Shown here: in pieces, positions 8,530 to 16,328 of the stretch | Layout: each line of letters opens with the position of its first letter | How positions within the stretch are numbered: the stretch's first letter is position 1 | Source: Cognatazoarcus halotolerans | GTDB lineage: Bacteria; Pseudomonadota; Gammaproteobacteria; Burkholderiales; Rhodocyclaceae | DNA length: 64,000 nucleotides | Reading direction: 5' to 3' | NCBI RefSeq assembly: GCF_009800965.1 | Contig: NZ_WUAF01000014.1 | Span: forward strand, 1-64,000 | Translations under genes and position numbers: made by a program | Notes under the pieces: generated by a model | Database searches by the model: none | What the model saw: only the letters and a program-made list of their open reading frames with translations | Told to the model about the DNA's origin: nothing

Positions 8530-8849
8530 GTTCGTCTCCTGTGTGCTGAGTGAATCGAATCTCCGCCTGTTCGGGCGTCATGCATGTGCGGTTTCTCGAG
8601 GCCGAGCTGGTCCGCCGGCCGGGGCGCGCGAACGCTCCGGTCGTATGTCTCTCTGAAAGGGGGGAAGGGCGGGCTGCTATTCCGGCCCGCGCGAGCGCCG
8701 GCCCTGGGGCGGATCTCGCAGGAATCTGCTTTTTGTCACTTCGTTTCTCCTCCTCGTCATCGACTGCTTTTGCAATCTGCGGTGCGATCGGGCCCCGTCC
8801 CGGGCTTCGCGTTGCGAAGTCCGGGACGGGATGTCGCGCCTCGTTTGTG
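8530..8849 (-). other. Predicted long 5' leader of the benABCD-xyl operon
   Basis: Between the predicted sigma-54 start near 8849 and the benA GTG lie about 320 bases with no convincing gene on either strand. The stretch contains the strong hairpin at 8794-8830 close to the predicted transcript start and G/C-rich sequence around 8650-8720. I see no recognised riboswitch. Length is measured from the predicted promoter and would change if another promoter is used. Confidence 0.45.
8794..8830. repeat. 17-bp inverted repeat (strong hairpin) in the benA leader
   Basis: Arms 8794-8810 and 8814-8830 are complementary at 16 of 17 positions around a 3-base loop. The one imperfect pair is a G-U wobble in plus-strand RNA and an A-C mismatch in the operon's own minus-strand RNA. 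No T tract follows on either strand, so a classical intrinsic terminator is unlikely. It would sit about 20-55 nt into the predicted leader, suitable for a 5' mRNA stabilising structure or a protein/DNA site. Function is unknown. Confidence 0.6.
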
Positions 8850-8859
8850 GAGGGCTTAA

Positions 8860-8876
8860 AGCACTTCCCGTGCCAA
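8860..8876 (-). promoter_or_regulatory. Sigma-54 (-24/-12) promoter of the benABCD-xylTEGJI operon
   Basis: Read on the minus strand the sequence is TTGGCACGGGAAGTGCT, which fits the YTGGCACGRNNNTTGCW consensus at every defined position but one. The invariant GG (8874-8873) and GC (8862-8861) are 10 bases apart. Predicted start is near 8849. The divergent XylR/DmpR-class activator gene and the upstream site at 9001-9016 supply the two other elements such a promoter needs. Confidence 0.85.
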
Positions 8877-9000
8877 GTTTTTCACGGTGGTGTCGCTACG
8901 GGTGGCGGGCAACGCGTTTCAGCAGTAATCTCGAGACTTTAGGTGATTCAGGTCGGGAATTCCGAACCAGGGGCACGGAGTGTTTGGCGCATCGATGACG

Positions 9001-9016
9001 TTGATCGATGAATCAA
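9001..9016. promoter_or_regulatory. XylR/DmpR-type upstream activating sequence
   Basis: The 16-bp imperfect palindrome TTGATCGATGAATCAA matches the known XylR/DmpR binding consensus TTGATCAATTGATCAA at 13 of 16 bases, with both half-sites TTGATC and ATCAA intact. It is centred about 160 bp upstream of the predicted sigma-54 start, within the normal -100 to -200 range for these enhancer-binding proteins. A short direct repeat ATCGATGA occurs at 8991 and 9004. A second full UAS, usual in TOL and dmp promoters, was not clear. Confidence 0.75.
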
Positions 9017-9072
9017 ATGATTTAGGGGCAGTGCAGCATCGGCGCTGGCTGTGAAGCAAATGGTTCACGGCC

Positions 9073-9083
9073 GAACCGGGTTC
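9073..9083. promoter_or_regulatory. Small palindrome upstream of the regulator gene
   Basis: GAACCGGGTTC is an 11-bp perfect inverted repeat and is preceded by another GGTTC at 9062-9066, giving three alternating half-sites. It lies in the 250-bp region from which the activator gene must be transcribed. It could be an operator for an additional regulator or be chance; no known factor is assigned. Confidence 0.3.
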
Positions 9084-9264
9084 GAAACTGCGCAGAGTCG
9101 TCGTTGTCCGTATTGGCAGCAGGCTTGGGGTCAAGGGCTTCGGCCATTGACTGGTACGCCACGTGCTTGCTCCAGAGGAGGACGAGAACTAGAAGAACGG
9201 GCCCGATGGCCCGATGGAGACGAGATGATTTTTCAAGCGAAATCATGTCTTTCGGGTGAGCGCC

Positions 9265-11100
9265 ATGGGAACGGATAGTCGTGTCCCGCCCCTTCCGCGA
9301 GGGCATCTTCCAGTGGTGCCGCCAGGTAGCCAGAAGATCGACAAGGTGCGTTTCCCCGACCTCGCCGATCTGCTCGCGCGGCTGCATTTTTCCACCAGCG
9401 ATGGTCGCATCTGGCTGGACGAGCAGCGTATGCTGCTGGTCCATGCGTCGGCGCTTGGCACCCTGCGCAAGGAGATGATCGAGACGCTAGGGCTCGACGT
9501 GGCGCGCGGATTCCTGACGCGGATGGGCTACCACTCCGGTGTTCAGGACGCGCAGATGGCCCGTCGTGTGCGCTCGAACGCAACCGTCAAGGACACCTTC
9601 ATCGTCGGCCCCCAGATGCATTGTCTCGAGGGGATCGGGCTGTCGGAGGCCGTACGGCTTGAGTTCGACGTCGAGAAAGGTACCCACTACGGGGAGTTTC
9701 TCTGGACCAGCCCGGTCGAGGACGAAGAACATACACGGCATTTCGAGATCGGTACCGAGCCCGCATGCTGGATGCAGATCGGCTATGCGTCGGGCTTCTC
9801 GACGGAGTTCATGGGTCGTCCGGTGTTGTACCGCGAAGTGGAGTGTCAGTCGATGGGACAGCCGGCGTGTCGCATCGTCGGCAAACTGATCGAGGAGTGG
9901 GGTGACGACGCACTCGAGGATCTTCGGTATCTCATGCCGGGTGCGGTCGCGGGTGGTTTCGCTTCGAGCGGCGGCCGGCCGGCCAGTGGCATGCTGCCCA
10001 CCGCCGGAGAGGTGGGCGACAAGCATGATGCGGTGGGGATCTCTCCGGGCTTCAATGCGGCCATGCATATGGTCAGAAAAGTCGCGCCGACCCAGGCCAC
10101 CGTGCTCTTTCTCGGCGAAAGCGGGGTCGGCAAGGAGGTATTCGCCCGTACCCTGCATCGTTTCAGCGCGCGCAGCGACAAACCCTTCATCGCTCTTAAC
10201 TGTGCCGCGATTCCCGAACAGCTCATCGAGTCGGAACTGTTCGGTGTTGAGCGGGGCGCTTTCACCGGTGCCACGCAAAGCCGTGCGGGACGATTCGAGC
10301 GCGCCGACGGCGGGACCCTCTTTCTGGACGAGATCGGCACCTTGAGCCTCGATGCCCAAGGCAAGCTGCTGCGCGCCCTTCAGGAGGGCGAGGTGGAGCG
10401 TGTAGGCGATTCGAGCATCCGGGACATCGACGTACGGGTCATCGCGGCAACCAATGTCGATTTGCGCGCCGAGGCCCGGGCGGGCCGTTTTCGTGAGGAT
10501 CTGTTCTTCAGGCTCAACGTGTTCCCGATCCGCATCCAGCCACTGCGTGAGCGGCGTGAGGACATCCCGCTGTTGATGACGCACTTTCTCGCCAGATTCA
10601 ATCGTCGGCATGGGCGGCGCTTGACCGGTTTCACGCAGCGCGCGGTGGATGCGATGCTGTCGTACGACTGGCCGGGCAACATCCGCGAGATGGAGAACGT
10701 CATCGAGCGAGGCGTGATTCTTGCCGCCGACAACACCGCGATAGATTCACCCCATCTATTCACCTGTGGCGAGGAAATCGTCAACCAGTGCTTTGAACTC
10801 GACAGAAAAGGTCGATTGGTTGCGAAGGATCCAAAGGCCTATATCGACGATGAGGACCTCGATGCGGATGTGGAACGCATCTATCACAGGGTCAACGTGT
10901 TGCTCAGCCCCGGTGAGTGCAAGGACGATGATGCCGAACGGGAAGGGGTGTCGCTGGACGACATCGAAACCATGCTGCTGCGTAAGGCGATCGACAAGGC
11001 GCAGGGAAACGTCGCCGCGGCTGCTCGCCTGCTGGGCATCACCCGGCCACAAATGGTCTATCGCTTGAAGAACCGTGGAATCGCCCATCGTGGCGGGTAG
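9265..11100 (+). CDS. XylR/DmpR-class sigma-54-dependent aromatic-responsive activator
   Basis: 611 residues from ATG 9265; a GTG at 9256 would add three, and GGTGAG before 9265 favours the ATG. Layout: N-terminal XylR_N/V4R sensor (about 25-210), linker, AAA+ sigma-54 domain, Fis-type HTH at the C-terminus. The zinc site of phenol sensors (C-x22-E-x2-C-x7-C) is intact as Cys168, Glu191, Cys194, Cys202. The AAA+ part has Walker A GESGVGKE (284-291), GAFTGA (331-336) that contacts sigma-54, and Walker B GGTLFLDE (349-356). Between AAA+ domain and HTH there is an acidic linker of about 70 residues, longer than in XylR or DmpR (about 565 residues). Divergent from the aromatic operon with a UAS between them; it most likely activates benA transcription in response to an aromatic effector. 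The effector is not deducible. Confidence 0.9.
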   Translation: MGTDSRVPPLPRGHLPVVPPGSQKIDKVRFPDLADLLARLHFSTSDGRIWLDEQRMLLVHASALGTLRKEMIETLGLDVARGFLTRMGYHSGVQDAQMARRVRSNATVKDTFIVGPQMHCLEGIGLSEAVRLEFDVEKGTHYGEFLWTSPVEDEEHTRHFEIGTEPACWMQIGYASGFSTEFMGRPVLYREVECQSMGQPACRIVGKLIEEWGDDALEDLRYLMPGAVAGGFASSGGRPASGMLPTAGEVGDKHDAVGISPGFNAAMHMVRKVAPTQATVLFLGESGVGKEVFARTLHRFSARSDKPFIALNCAAIPEQLIESELFGVERGAFTGATQSRAGRFERADGGTLFLDEIGTLSLDAQGKLLRALQEGEVERVGDSSIRDIDVRVIAATNVDLRAEARAGRFREDLFFRLNVFPIRIQPLRERREDIPLLMTHFLARFNRRHGRRLTGFTQRAVDAMLSYDWPGNIREMENVIERGVILAADNTAIDSPHLFTCGEEIVNQCFELDRKGRLVAKDPKAYIDDEDLDADVERIYHRVNVLLSPGECKDDDAEREGVSLDDIETMLLRKAIDKAQGNVAAAARLLGITRPQMVYRLKNRGIAHRGG

Positions 11101-11108
11101 TGACCGGA

Positions 11109-11147
11109 CGATCGCACGGTAACCGGTTACCCGTTACCGCGCGATCG
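11109..11147. terminator. Hairpin between convergent regulator and nnr genes
   Basis: Arms 11109-11123 and 11133-11147 pair at 14 of 15 positions around a 9-base loop, sitting 8 bp after the regulator stop and 15 bp before the nnr stop on the other strand. No T run follows, so it is a structural or bidirectional terminator candidate rather than a canonical one. Confidence 0.5.
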
Positions 11148-11161
11148 GGAGTCCGCCCGGC

Positions 11162-12679
11162 TCATCGAGGTATGTTGGTGTGTGCTGCATGCCCGTAGAG
11201 CCAGCCGTTCAGGATGCGCCGCGCAGCGGGGGAAATCTCGCCGGCCAGCAGACCGACCGGTCCGCAGCCTTCGGCAGCGAGCAGGTCGGCCGCGAGTCCA
11301 TGCATGTGGGCCGCCGCGATGAGCGCGGGTTCGGTCGGCCAGCGCTGTGCGAGCAGTGCGGCGATCAGTCCGCTGAGCACATCGCCCATGCCTGCAGTCG
11401 CCATTCCCGGGTGCCCGCTGCCGTTGATCCACCAGCGTCCATCAGGAATTGCGATCAGGCTGCCGCAGCCTTTCAGCAGTGCCAGGCAGTTGAAACGCCG
11501 CGCAAGGGCCTGCGCCGAGGCAAGCCGATCCGATTGAATACTGGCGGCTTCGGTTTCCAGCAGTCGGGCCGCTTCGGCGGGATGCGGCGTGATGATTGCA
11601 GGGCTCGGGCGTGCCCGTAGTCGCTGGGCGAGCTGGGGCCTGGCTGCGACCAGATTCAGGGCGTCCGCATCGAGGATCAACTCCGGCGCCGTCGCGATCA
11701 GCGTATCGAGCAGCGCCGCTGCCTGCGGACTTTGTCCGAGGCCCGGCCCGACGGCGACCGTGCCGCCCAGGTGCGGGGCCTGCTCCGCCGGGCGCAGCAT
11801 CAGTTCCGGCTGCAGCGGATCAAGCTGTGGTGCTCCAGGCGCCAGCATGCAGACGAAGACCCGGCCTGCGCCGACGTGGAGGGCTGCCCGCCCGGCCAGC
11901 AAGGCTGCACCGGTCATCCCGGTATCTCCACCGACGATGACCACGTCGCCGTAGCTACCCTTGTGGCTGTTGCGGCGGCGCCGGACGAGGCGACTCGAAA
12001 ATGCCGCTGGCGTGATCTCTCGCCCGCGTGGCGCCACCGCCGCCTCGGCGTCAATCGCGAGTGCGGCAAGCGTGATCCGACCGCAGTGATCAGGGCCGTC
12101 GAGCGTCAGCAGTCCCGGCTTCAGTGCAATGAAGCTAATCGTATGGGTCGCTTCGAAGGCGGTCCCGAGCACGCGACCGGTGTCAGCGTCGAGACCGCTC
12201 GGGATGTCCAGCGCAAGGCGCGGCGCATCGAGCCGGTTGAGCTGTTCGATCAGGCCTGCGAGGTGCCCCTCGAGCGGCCGTTGCAAACCGATGCCGAACA
12301 ACGCGTCGACCACCAGGCCCCAGCCCTCCGGTGGCGTCAGGGGGAGCGTCTCCTTACAGGTCCCGCCTGCCTCAAACCAGGCGGCCAGCGCCTTTGCGGC
12401 ATCGGCCGGCAGACGGTCGGGTTTGCCCGTGAGGAGCACATGTACCGAGAATCCGGCCTTGAGCAGGTGACGTGCGAGGACGAATCCGTCGCCGCCGTTG
12501 TTTCCGGGGCCACAGGAGATCAGGACCGGGCGCCGGTCCTGTGCCAGCAGGCGCAGGGCGAGGTCTGCCGCAGCCCGGCCGGCACGTTCCATGAGCGAAG
12601 GTGTCGCGGATTCGAGATGATGCGCCTCGATTGCACGAATGTCGGCGACGCAGTAGATCGGCCTCGCAGATGTAAACAT
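11162..12679 (-). CDS. nnr: Bifunctional NAD(P)H-hydrate epimerase/ADP-dependent dehydratase (YjeF/Nnr)
   Basis: 505 residues from ATG 12679 (GAAAGG upstream); an upstream ATG at 12706 is also in frame. The enzyme repairs the damaged cofactors NADHX and NADPHX: the N-terminal YjeF_N domain (about 1-215) epimerises the R form, and the C-terminal ribokinase-like domain dehydrates the S form with ADP. Visible are SCGPGNNGGDGFVLARHL in the epimerase domain, DIPSGLDADTG, and in the dehydratase domain VGPGLGQSP, TPHPAEAARLL and the AGMGDVLSGLIAALLAQ phosphate-binding segment. Monocistronic in appearance and convergent with the aromatic regulator. Confidence 0.93.
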   Translation of the reverse strand: MFTSARPIYCVADIRAIEAHHLESATPSLMERAGRAAADLALRLLAQDRRPVLISCGPGNNGGDGFVLARHLLKAGFSVHVLLTGKPDRLPADAAKALAAWFEAGGTCKETLPLTPPEGWGLVVDALFGIGLQRPLEGHLAGLIEQLNRLDAPRLALDIPSGLDADTGRVLGTAFEATHTISFIALKPGLLTLDGPDHCGRITLAALAIDAEAAVAPRGREITPAAFSSRLVRRRRNSHKGSYGDVVIVGGDTGMTGAALLAGRAALHVGAGRVFVCMLAPGAPQLDPLQPELMLRPAEQAPHLGGTVAVGPGLGQSPQAAALLDTLIATAPELILDADALNLVAARPQLAQRLRARPSPAIITPHPAEAARLLETEAASIQSDRLASAQALARRFNCLALLKGCGSLIAIPDGRWWINGSGHPGMATAGMGDVLSGLIAALLAQRWPTEPALIAAAHMHGLAADLLAAEGCGPVGLLAGEISPAARRILNGWLYGHAAHTNIPR

Positions 12680-12747
12680 GGCATGCCTTTCGGGGTGCGA
12701 AGGCATTCATTCTACCCGTCCGACTTTGCGCCGGAGCCGCTTGAATT

Positions 12748-13632
12748 TCAGGCCGCCGGTGGCTTCGACAGACCCGATGAGGCAGGCTCGATGTGGGTCA
12801 CCAGTTCGATGCCATGCACCCGTGCCCCGACTGCCGCCTCGATCCGGTCCGCGATATCGTGGGCCCGGCGGACCGACCACTCGTCCGGAACCCTTAACGT
12901 GACCGCGGCAAAGCGTTGATGCCCTGCCAGCCGGGTACGCAGTTCAACATGAGCGACCTGGTCGCCCGCAAAGCCGTCCAGGACTTCCCGGATGGTCCGC
13001 TCTTCGTCTGCGGGGATGGCGCGATCCATCAGCCCGTCCGCAGCGCCGCGAACCAGATGAAGCGCCTCGCGCAGGATGTTCAGGCCGACCCCGATGGCAA
13101 TCAGGGGGTCGAGCCACAGCCAGCCGGTCATCGCCACGGCGACGAGGCCAAGCACGACGCCTACCGAGGTCCACACGTCGGTCATCAGGTGGCGCGCATC
13201 GGCTTCGAGCGCGATCGAGCGATGTTGCACGGCAGCGCGTTTGAGGGTGCGGGCAACCCCGAAATTGATCAGCGTGGAGACGAGTGAAAATCCAAGCCCG
13301 ATGTCGAGCGCCTCCAGCGGTCGCGGATTCAGCAGGCGATCGATCGCGGTGAAGATGATCGCACCGGCTGCGCCGAGAATCAGCAGTCCCTCGAAGCCGG
13401 ACGAAAAATATTCGGCCTTGCCGTGACCGAAAGGGTGGTTGCGGTCGGCGGGCATGCGTGCGACCGAAACCATCCACAAGGCGAAGGTCGCGCCGGCGAG
13501 ATTGACGAAGGACTCCATCGCGTCGGAAAGCAGGCCGACCGACCCGGTGATCCACCAGGCGAGCATCTTGAGTGCGATGGTGGCGATTGCGGCGGCAATC
13601 GAGAGCTGCATGAAACGGGCAGGATTGGACAT
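12748..13632 (-). CDS. Cation diffusion facilitator family metal efflux protein
   Basis: 294 residues, with about five to six hydrophobic segments in residues 8-185 and a soluble C-terminal domain (about 200-285). Proton-driven export of Zn, Fe, Mn or similar divalent metal from the cytoplasm. Site A candidates are Asp37 in LLSDAMESF (TM2) and the His-x3-Asp of ADARHLMTDVWTS (TM5). In characterised FieF/YiiP the TM2 motif is D-x3-D, whereas here the second position is Ser, so metal specificity should not be copied from FieF. The C-terminal domain retains HVELRTR and HDIADRIEAAV typical of the metallochaperone-like dimerisation domain. Confidence 0.88.
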   Translation of the reverse strand: MSNPARFMQLSIAAAIATIALKMLAWWITGSVGLLSDAMESFVNLAGATFALWMVSVARMPADRNHPFGHGKAEYFSSGFEGLLILGAAGAIIFTAIDRLLNPRPLEALDIGLGFSLVSTLINFGVARTLKRAAVQHRSIALEADARHLMTDVWTSVGVVLGLVAVAMTGWLWLDPLIAIGVGLNILREALHLVRGAADGLMDRAIPADEERTIREVLDGFAGDQVAHVELRTRLAGHQRFAAVTLRVPDEWSVRRAHDIADRIEAAVGARVHGIELVTHIEPASSGLSKPPAA

Positions 13633-13986
13633 GTTCGGTCAGGATGGACTTTGAATGGCGTGCGCACTATAGCCGAGTCGCGTCTTCGACCGAAGAGACG
13701 GGCGCGCGCGATTACCCATGCGGGTGACGTCCGCCGCATCGTCAGGACGCGATTCCGGCCGGGTTGAGCGTTGTCAACCACGAGGGCAGGACGGTAGTGT
13801 ATAAGAATGCACTAAATTGCTGCTTCTCCTCCCGGCCAGGAGAGGCGCCAGCGCCCGGTGGCGGGGTGGGGTCCCACGGCCCAATGCCAATCTGCCAGGC
13901 CTGCACCAACGAAGCGCGTTGCCGTCGAACCCCCGCGGAAACCAAACGCGACGCAGAACATTCGGGCCGGCGTGCTGGAGAGAGAC
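13633..13986. other. Intergenic region between divergent CDF and YeeE genes
   Basis: 354 bp without a supportable gene. It must contain both promoters. For the rightward gene TTGTCA at 13771-13776 and a TATAAG-like box at 13800-13805 are visible, but the spacing is not ideal, so no promoter is claimed. The open frames crossing it on the plus strand lack gene-like composition. Confidence 0.4.
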
Positions 13987-15105
13987 ATGGACTGGATAAG
14001 CCTGATGGAAGCCGTGGGCGAGCAGCGTCTGCTTGCTGCCGGAGGTCTCCTGATCGGTCTGGCGTTTGGATACTTCGCTCAGCGATCGCGGTTCTGTCTG
14101 CGCTCCGCGACCATCGAGGTGAGTCGGGGTGTGCTTGGGGCGAAGCTGTCGGTGTGGCTCTTTGCCTTTTCTGCAGCGGTGGTGATGAGCCAGGCAATGA
14201 TGCTTTTCGGCGCGCTGGATGTCTCCTCCGCCCGTCAGCTTACCGCGCGCGGGAGTCTCTCCGGTGCCGCGATCGGCGGCCTGCTGTTCGGCATCGGGAT
14301 GGTGCTCGCCCGCGGATGCGCCAGTCGGCTGCTGGTATTGGCGGCGAACGGCAATCTGAGGGCGCTGTTGTCCGGGCTGGTCTTCGCGGTGACCGCCCAG
14401 TCGGCGCTAGATGGTGCGCTCTCGCCGCTGCGTCAGTGGATCAGCACATGGTGGACGATCGAGGGGTCGGCACGGGACATGCTGGCGTGGTTTGGTGCGG
14501 GTCACCTCGGTGGTCTGCTTTTCGGCATGGCATGGCTTGCCCTTGCGGCAGTGCTGGCGATACGCCACCGCCTCGGCGTGTGGGGCTGGCTCGGCAGCGT
14601 TGGTGTCGGCCTCATGGTTGCTGCCGGCTGGTGGTTTACCTTTCAGATGTCGGCACGGGCCTTCGAGCCGGTGACCGTGCAGAGTCTGTCTTTCACCGGT
14701 CCCTCCGCCGGTCTGTTGATGCGGGTTCTGACGCCACCCGATCAGACCTGGAACTTTGATTTCGGCCTCGTCCCCGGCGTCTTTCTCGGTTCCTTCCTTG
14801 CGGCATGGTTTGCCGGCGAGTTGAAGCTGGAAGGCTTTCAGGGCGGTGCAAGCATGCGCCGCTACATCGTCGGGGCGCTGGCGATGGGAATGGGCGGGAT
14901 GCTCGCCGGAGGCTGTGCGGTCGGCGCAGGCGTGTCCGGGGCGGCGGTGTTCACCGTCACGGCGTGGGTGACTCTGGGAGCGATGTGGCTTGGCGCGGCG
15001 CTGACCGACTGGCTGGTCGACCGCCGCGGGGCAACCGATCCGACCGTCGCAGCGCCGATCCTGCCGGTGGCTGGCGTCGACCCGGTGCCCGAGGCGCCGA
15101 CCTGA
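13987..15105 (+). CDS. YeeE/YedE family (sulfur-compound transport) membrane protein
   Basis: 372 residues, start ATG 13987 preceded by GGAGAGAG. Strongly hydrophobic, with about nine to ten membrane segments in two repeated halves. Family cysteines are visible in RSRFCLRSA (near residue 35), ARGCASRLLVLAANGN (near 110) and GGCAVGAGVSG near the C-terminus, each lying in the conserved transport pathway of YeeE/YedE proteins, of which a characterised member imports thiosulfate. No TusA/YeeD partner gene is adjacent, so the transported sulfur species is not established. The C-terminal 25 residues are Pro/Ala-rich and probably cytoplasmic. Confidence 0.87.
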   Translation: MDWISLMEAVGEQRLLAAGGLLIGLAFGYFAQRSRFCLRSATIEVSRGVLGAKLSVWLFAFSAAVVMSQAMMLFGALDVSSARQLTARGSLSGAAIGGLLFGIGMVLARGCASRLLVLAANGNLRALLSGLVFAVTAQSALDGALSPLRQWISTWWTIEGSARDMLAWFGAGHLGGLLFGMAWLALAAVLAIRHRLGVWGWLGSVGVGLMVAAGWWFTFQMSARAFEPVTVQSLSFTGPSAGLLMRVLTPPDQTWNFDFGLVPGVFLGSFLAAWFAGELKLEGFQGGASMRRYIVGALAMGMGGMLAGGCAVGAGVSGAAVFTVTAWVTLGAMWLGAALTDWLVDRRGATDPTVAAPILPVAGVDPVPEAPT

Positions 15106-15115
15106 TCCGGCGGCC

Positions 15116-15403
15116 TTACCCGTGCGCGATGGGTTTGTCGGTAAACAGATAGTCGCGTAGTTCGTGGTCGAAACGCTTGTCCTTGCGACGGATCCACTCG
15201 AGCACCATTGCCGCATGCTCTTTTTCCTCGTCGCGGTTGTGGGCGAGAATCGCCTTGAGCTCCGCGTCCTTGCAGGCATCGACGCGCTGGTTGTACCAGT
15301 CCACCGCTTCGAGTTCTTCCATCAGCGAGACGATTGCGCGATGCATGTCGCGTGTTTCGTCGCTAAGTTCATCGATCGGCTCGTGGTAGCCTTCGCTCGC
15401 CAT
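15116..15403 (-). CDS. Encapsulated-ferritin-type (EncFtn-like) ferritin-like protein, no encapsulin partner
   Basis: 95 residues from ATG 15403 with AGGAG at good spacing; an upstream in-frame extension to 15538 lacks family similarity. The sequence follows the two-helix EncFtn ferroxidase (known to oxidise Fe(II) as a decamer inside encapsulin shells): SLMEELEAVDWYNQRVDA and HNRDEEKEHAAMVLEWIRR. Residues equivalent to the Rhodospirillum rubrum ferroxidase centre (Glu32, Glu62, His65) are Glu30, Glu60 and His63; Trp36 is also kept. The protein ends at DYLFTDKPIAHG, before the C-terminal encapsulin-targeting tail of genuine cargo, and no shell gene is present. It may work as a free iron or peroxide enzyme. 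Convergent with the YeeE gene, 10 bp apart. Confidence 0.8.
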   Translation of the reverse strand: MASEGYHEPIDELSDETRDMHRAIVSLMEELEAVDWYNQRVDACKDAELKAILAHNRDEEKEHAAMVLEWIRRKDKRFDHELRDYLFTDKPIAHG

Positions 15404-15437
15404 GGGAATGCTCCTGTGTTGTGGATGGGGTTCCACT

Positions 15438-16328
15438 CTAGTCAAGACCGGCGGTTGCTTCAATGCTTCCTTCGGGTTCCGGCATCGCGTTCCGCAGAAA
15501 GCGCAACAGTGCGTCGTAATGGTGATCGAGTGCGGCAAGCTCGTCGTGGCGGCCGGGCGTGAGCATCAACCGCGATGGCACGCCCGCCGCAGCAAGGATG
15601 CGTCGCGCATCGGACAGCGGCACGGTTTCATCGTGCTCGCCGTGGATCAGGAGGAGCGGGCTGCGCAGCCGGGTGACGGTGTCGATCGGCGCGATCTGGT
15701 CGAAGCGATGGCCGATGATCCATTCGACGTAATGGAGTGCATACCAGCCGAGCGGCGCGTAAGGGATGCGACGGCTGGAAAGCCAGCGTTGCATCATCTC
15801 GCGAGGATGGGCGAAAGCGGCGATGCTGACGACAGCGGCAATATCCGGCTGGCGCGAGGCTGCGAGCAGCGCAGCTGCGGCCCCGACCGAGTGACCGAGC
15901 ACGGCGATCCGGGCGGGGTCGCTCTCCTTCCGGATCGTCAGCCAGGCAAATGCGGCGGAAAGATCTTCAGCGAAGCGCGGCATCGACGAAAAGGTGTCGC
16001 CGTCACTGTTTCCGTGGTTGCGCGCGTCGATCATCAATACCGCGTATCCGGCCGCATGCAATGGCGGGGCGAGCGGCAGCATCATGCCCGCGTTTCCGCC
16101 CCAGCCGTGCAGCACGATGATGGCGGGCGCGGGCCCGGTGCGAGCCGCCGGGATGAGCCAGCCGAACAGTGAGCGCGATCGTGCTGTCGGAATGCGCACT
16201 TCCTCGAAGCGCAGGCCGAAGCAGTCAGGGGCCGTCGTTTCCGCTATGCGCGGTGCGCGCAGGCTGCGGTGCAGTAGCCAGTGGGCCAGGCCGAGCAGGG
16301 TCAGCAGGGCAAGGATGCAGATCAGCAT
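15438..16328 (-). CDS. Membrane-anchored alpha/beta hydrolase
   Basis: 296 residues from ATG 16328, which opens with a 20-residue hydrophobic anchor (MLICILALLTLLGLAHWLL). The rest is an alpha/beta-hydrolase: oxyanion segment HGWGGNAG, nucleophile elbow LGHSVGAAAA, acidic residue in HGEHDETVP and catalytic His in TPGRHDEL. It resembles dienelactone hydrolase/peptidase S9-like proteins; the substrate is unknown. The start overlaps the DUF429 gene by 7 bases, indicating co-translation with it. Confidence 0.8.
   Translation of the reverse strand: MLICILALLTLLGLAHWLLHRSLRAPRIAETTAPDCFGLRFEEVRIPTARSRSLFGWLIPAARTGPAPAIIVLHGWGGNAGMMLPLAPPLHAAGYAVLMIDARNHGNSDGDTFSSMPRFAEDLSAAFAWLTIRKESDPARIAVLGHSVGAAAALLAASRQPDIAAVVSIAAFAHPREMMQRWLSSRRIPYAPLGWYALHYVEWIIGHRFDQIAPIDTVTRLRSPLLLIHGEHDETVPLSDARRILAAAGVPSRLMLTPGRHDELAALDHHYDALLRFLRNAMPEPEGSIEATAGLD

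Noticed and set aside
8794-8830. Hairpin as a transcription attenuator or terminator
   Set aside because: Stem is strong, but no T tract follows on either strand, so it is reported only as a structure.
8550-8942. Possible small plus-strand gene in the benA-regulator interval
   Set aside because: Overlaps the promoter and hairpin, and the translated sequence has no recognisable feature; treated as regulatory DNA.
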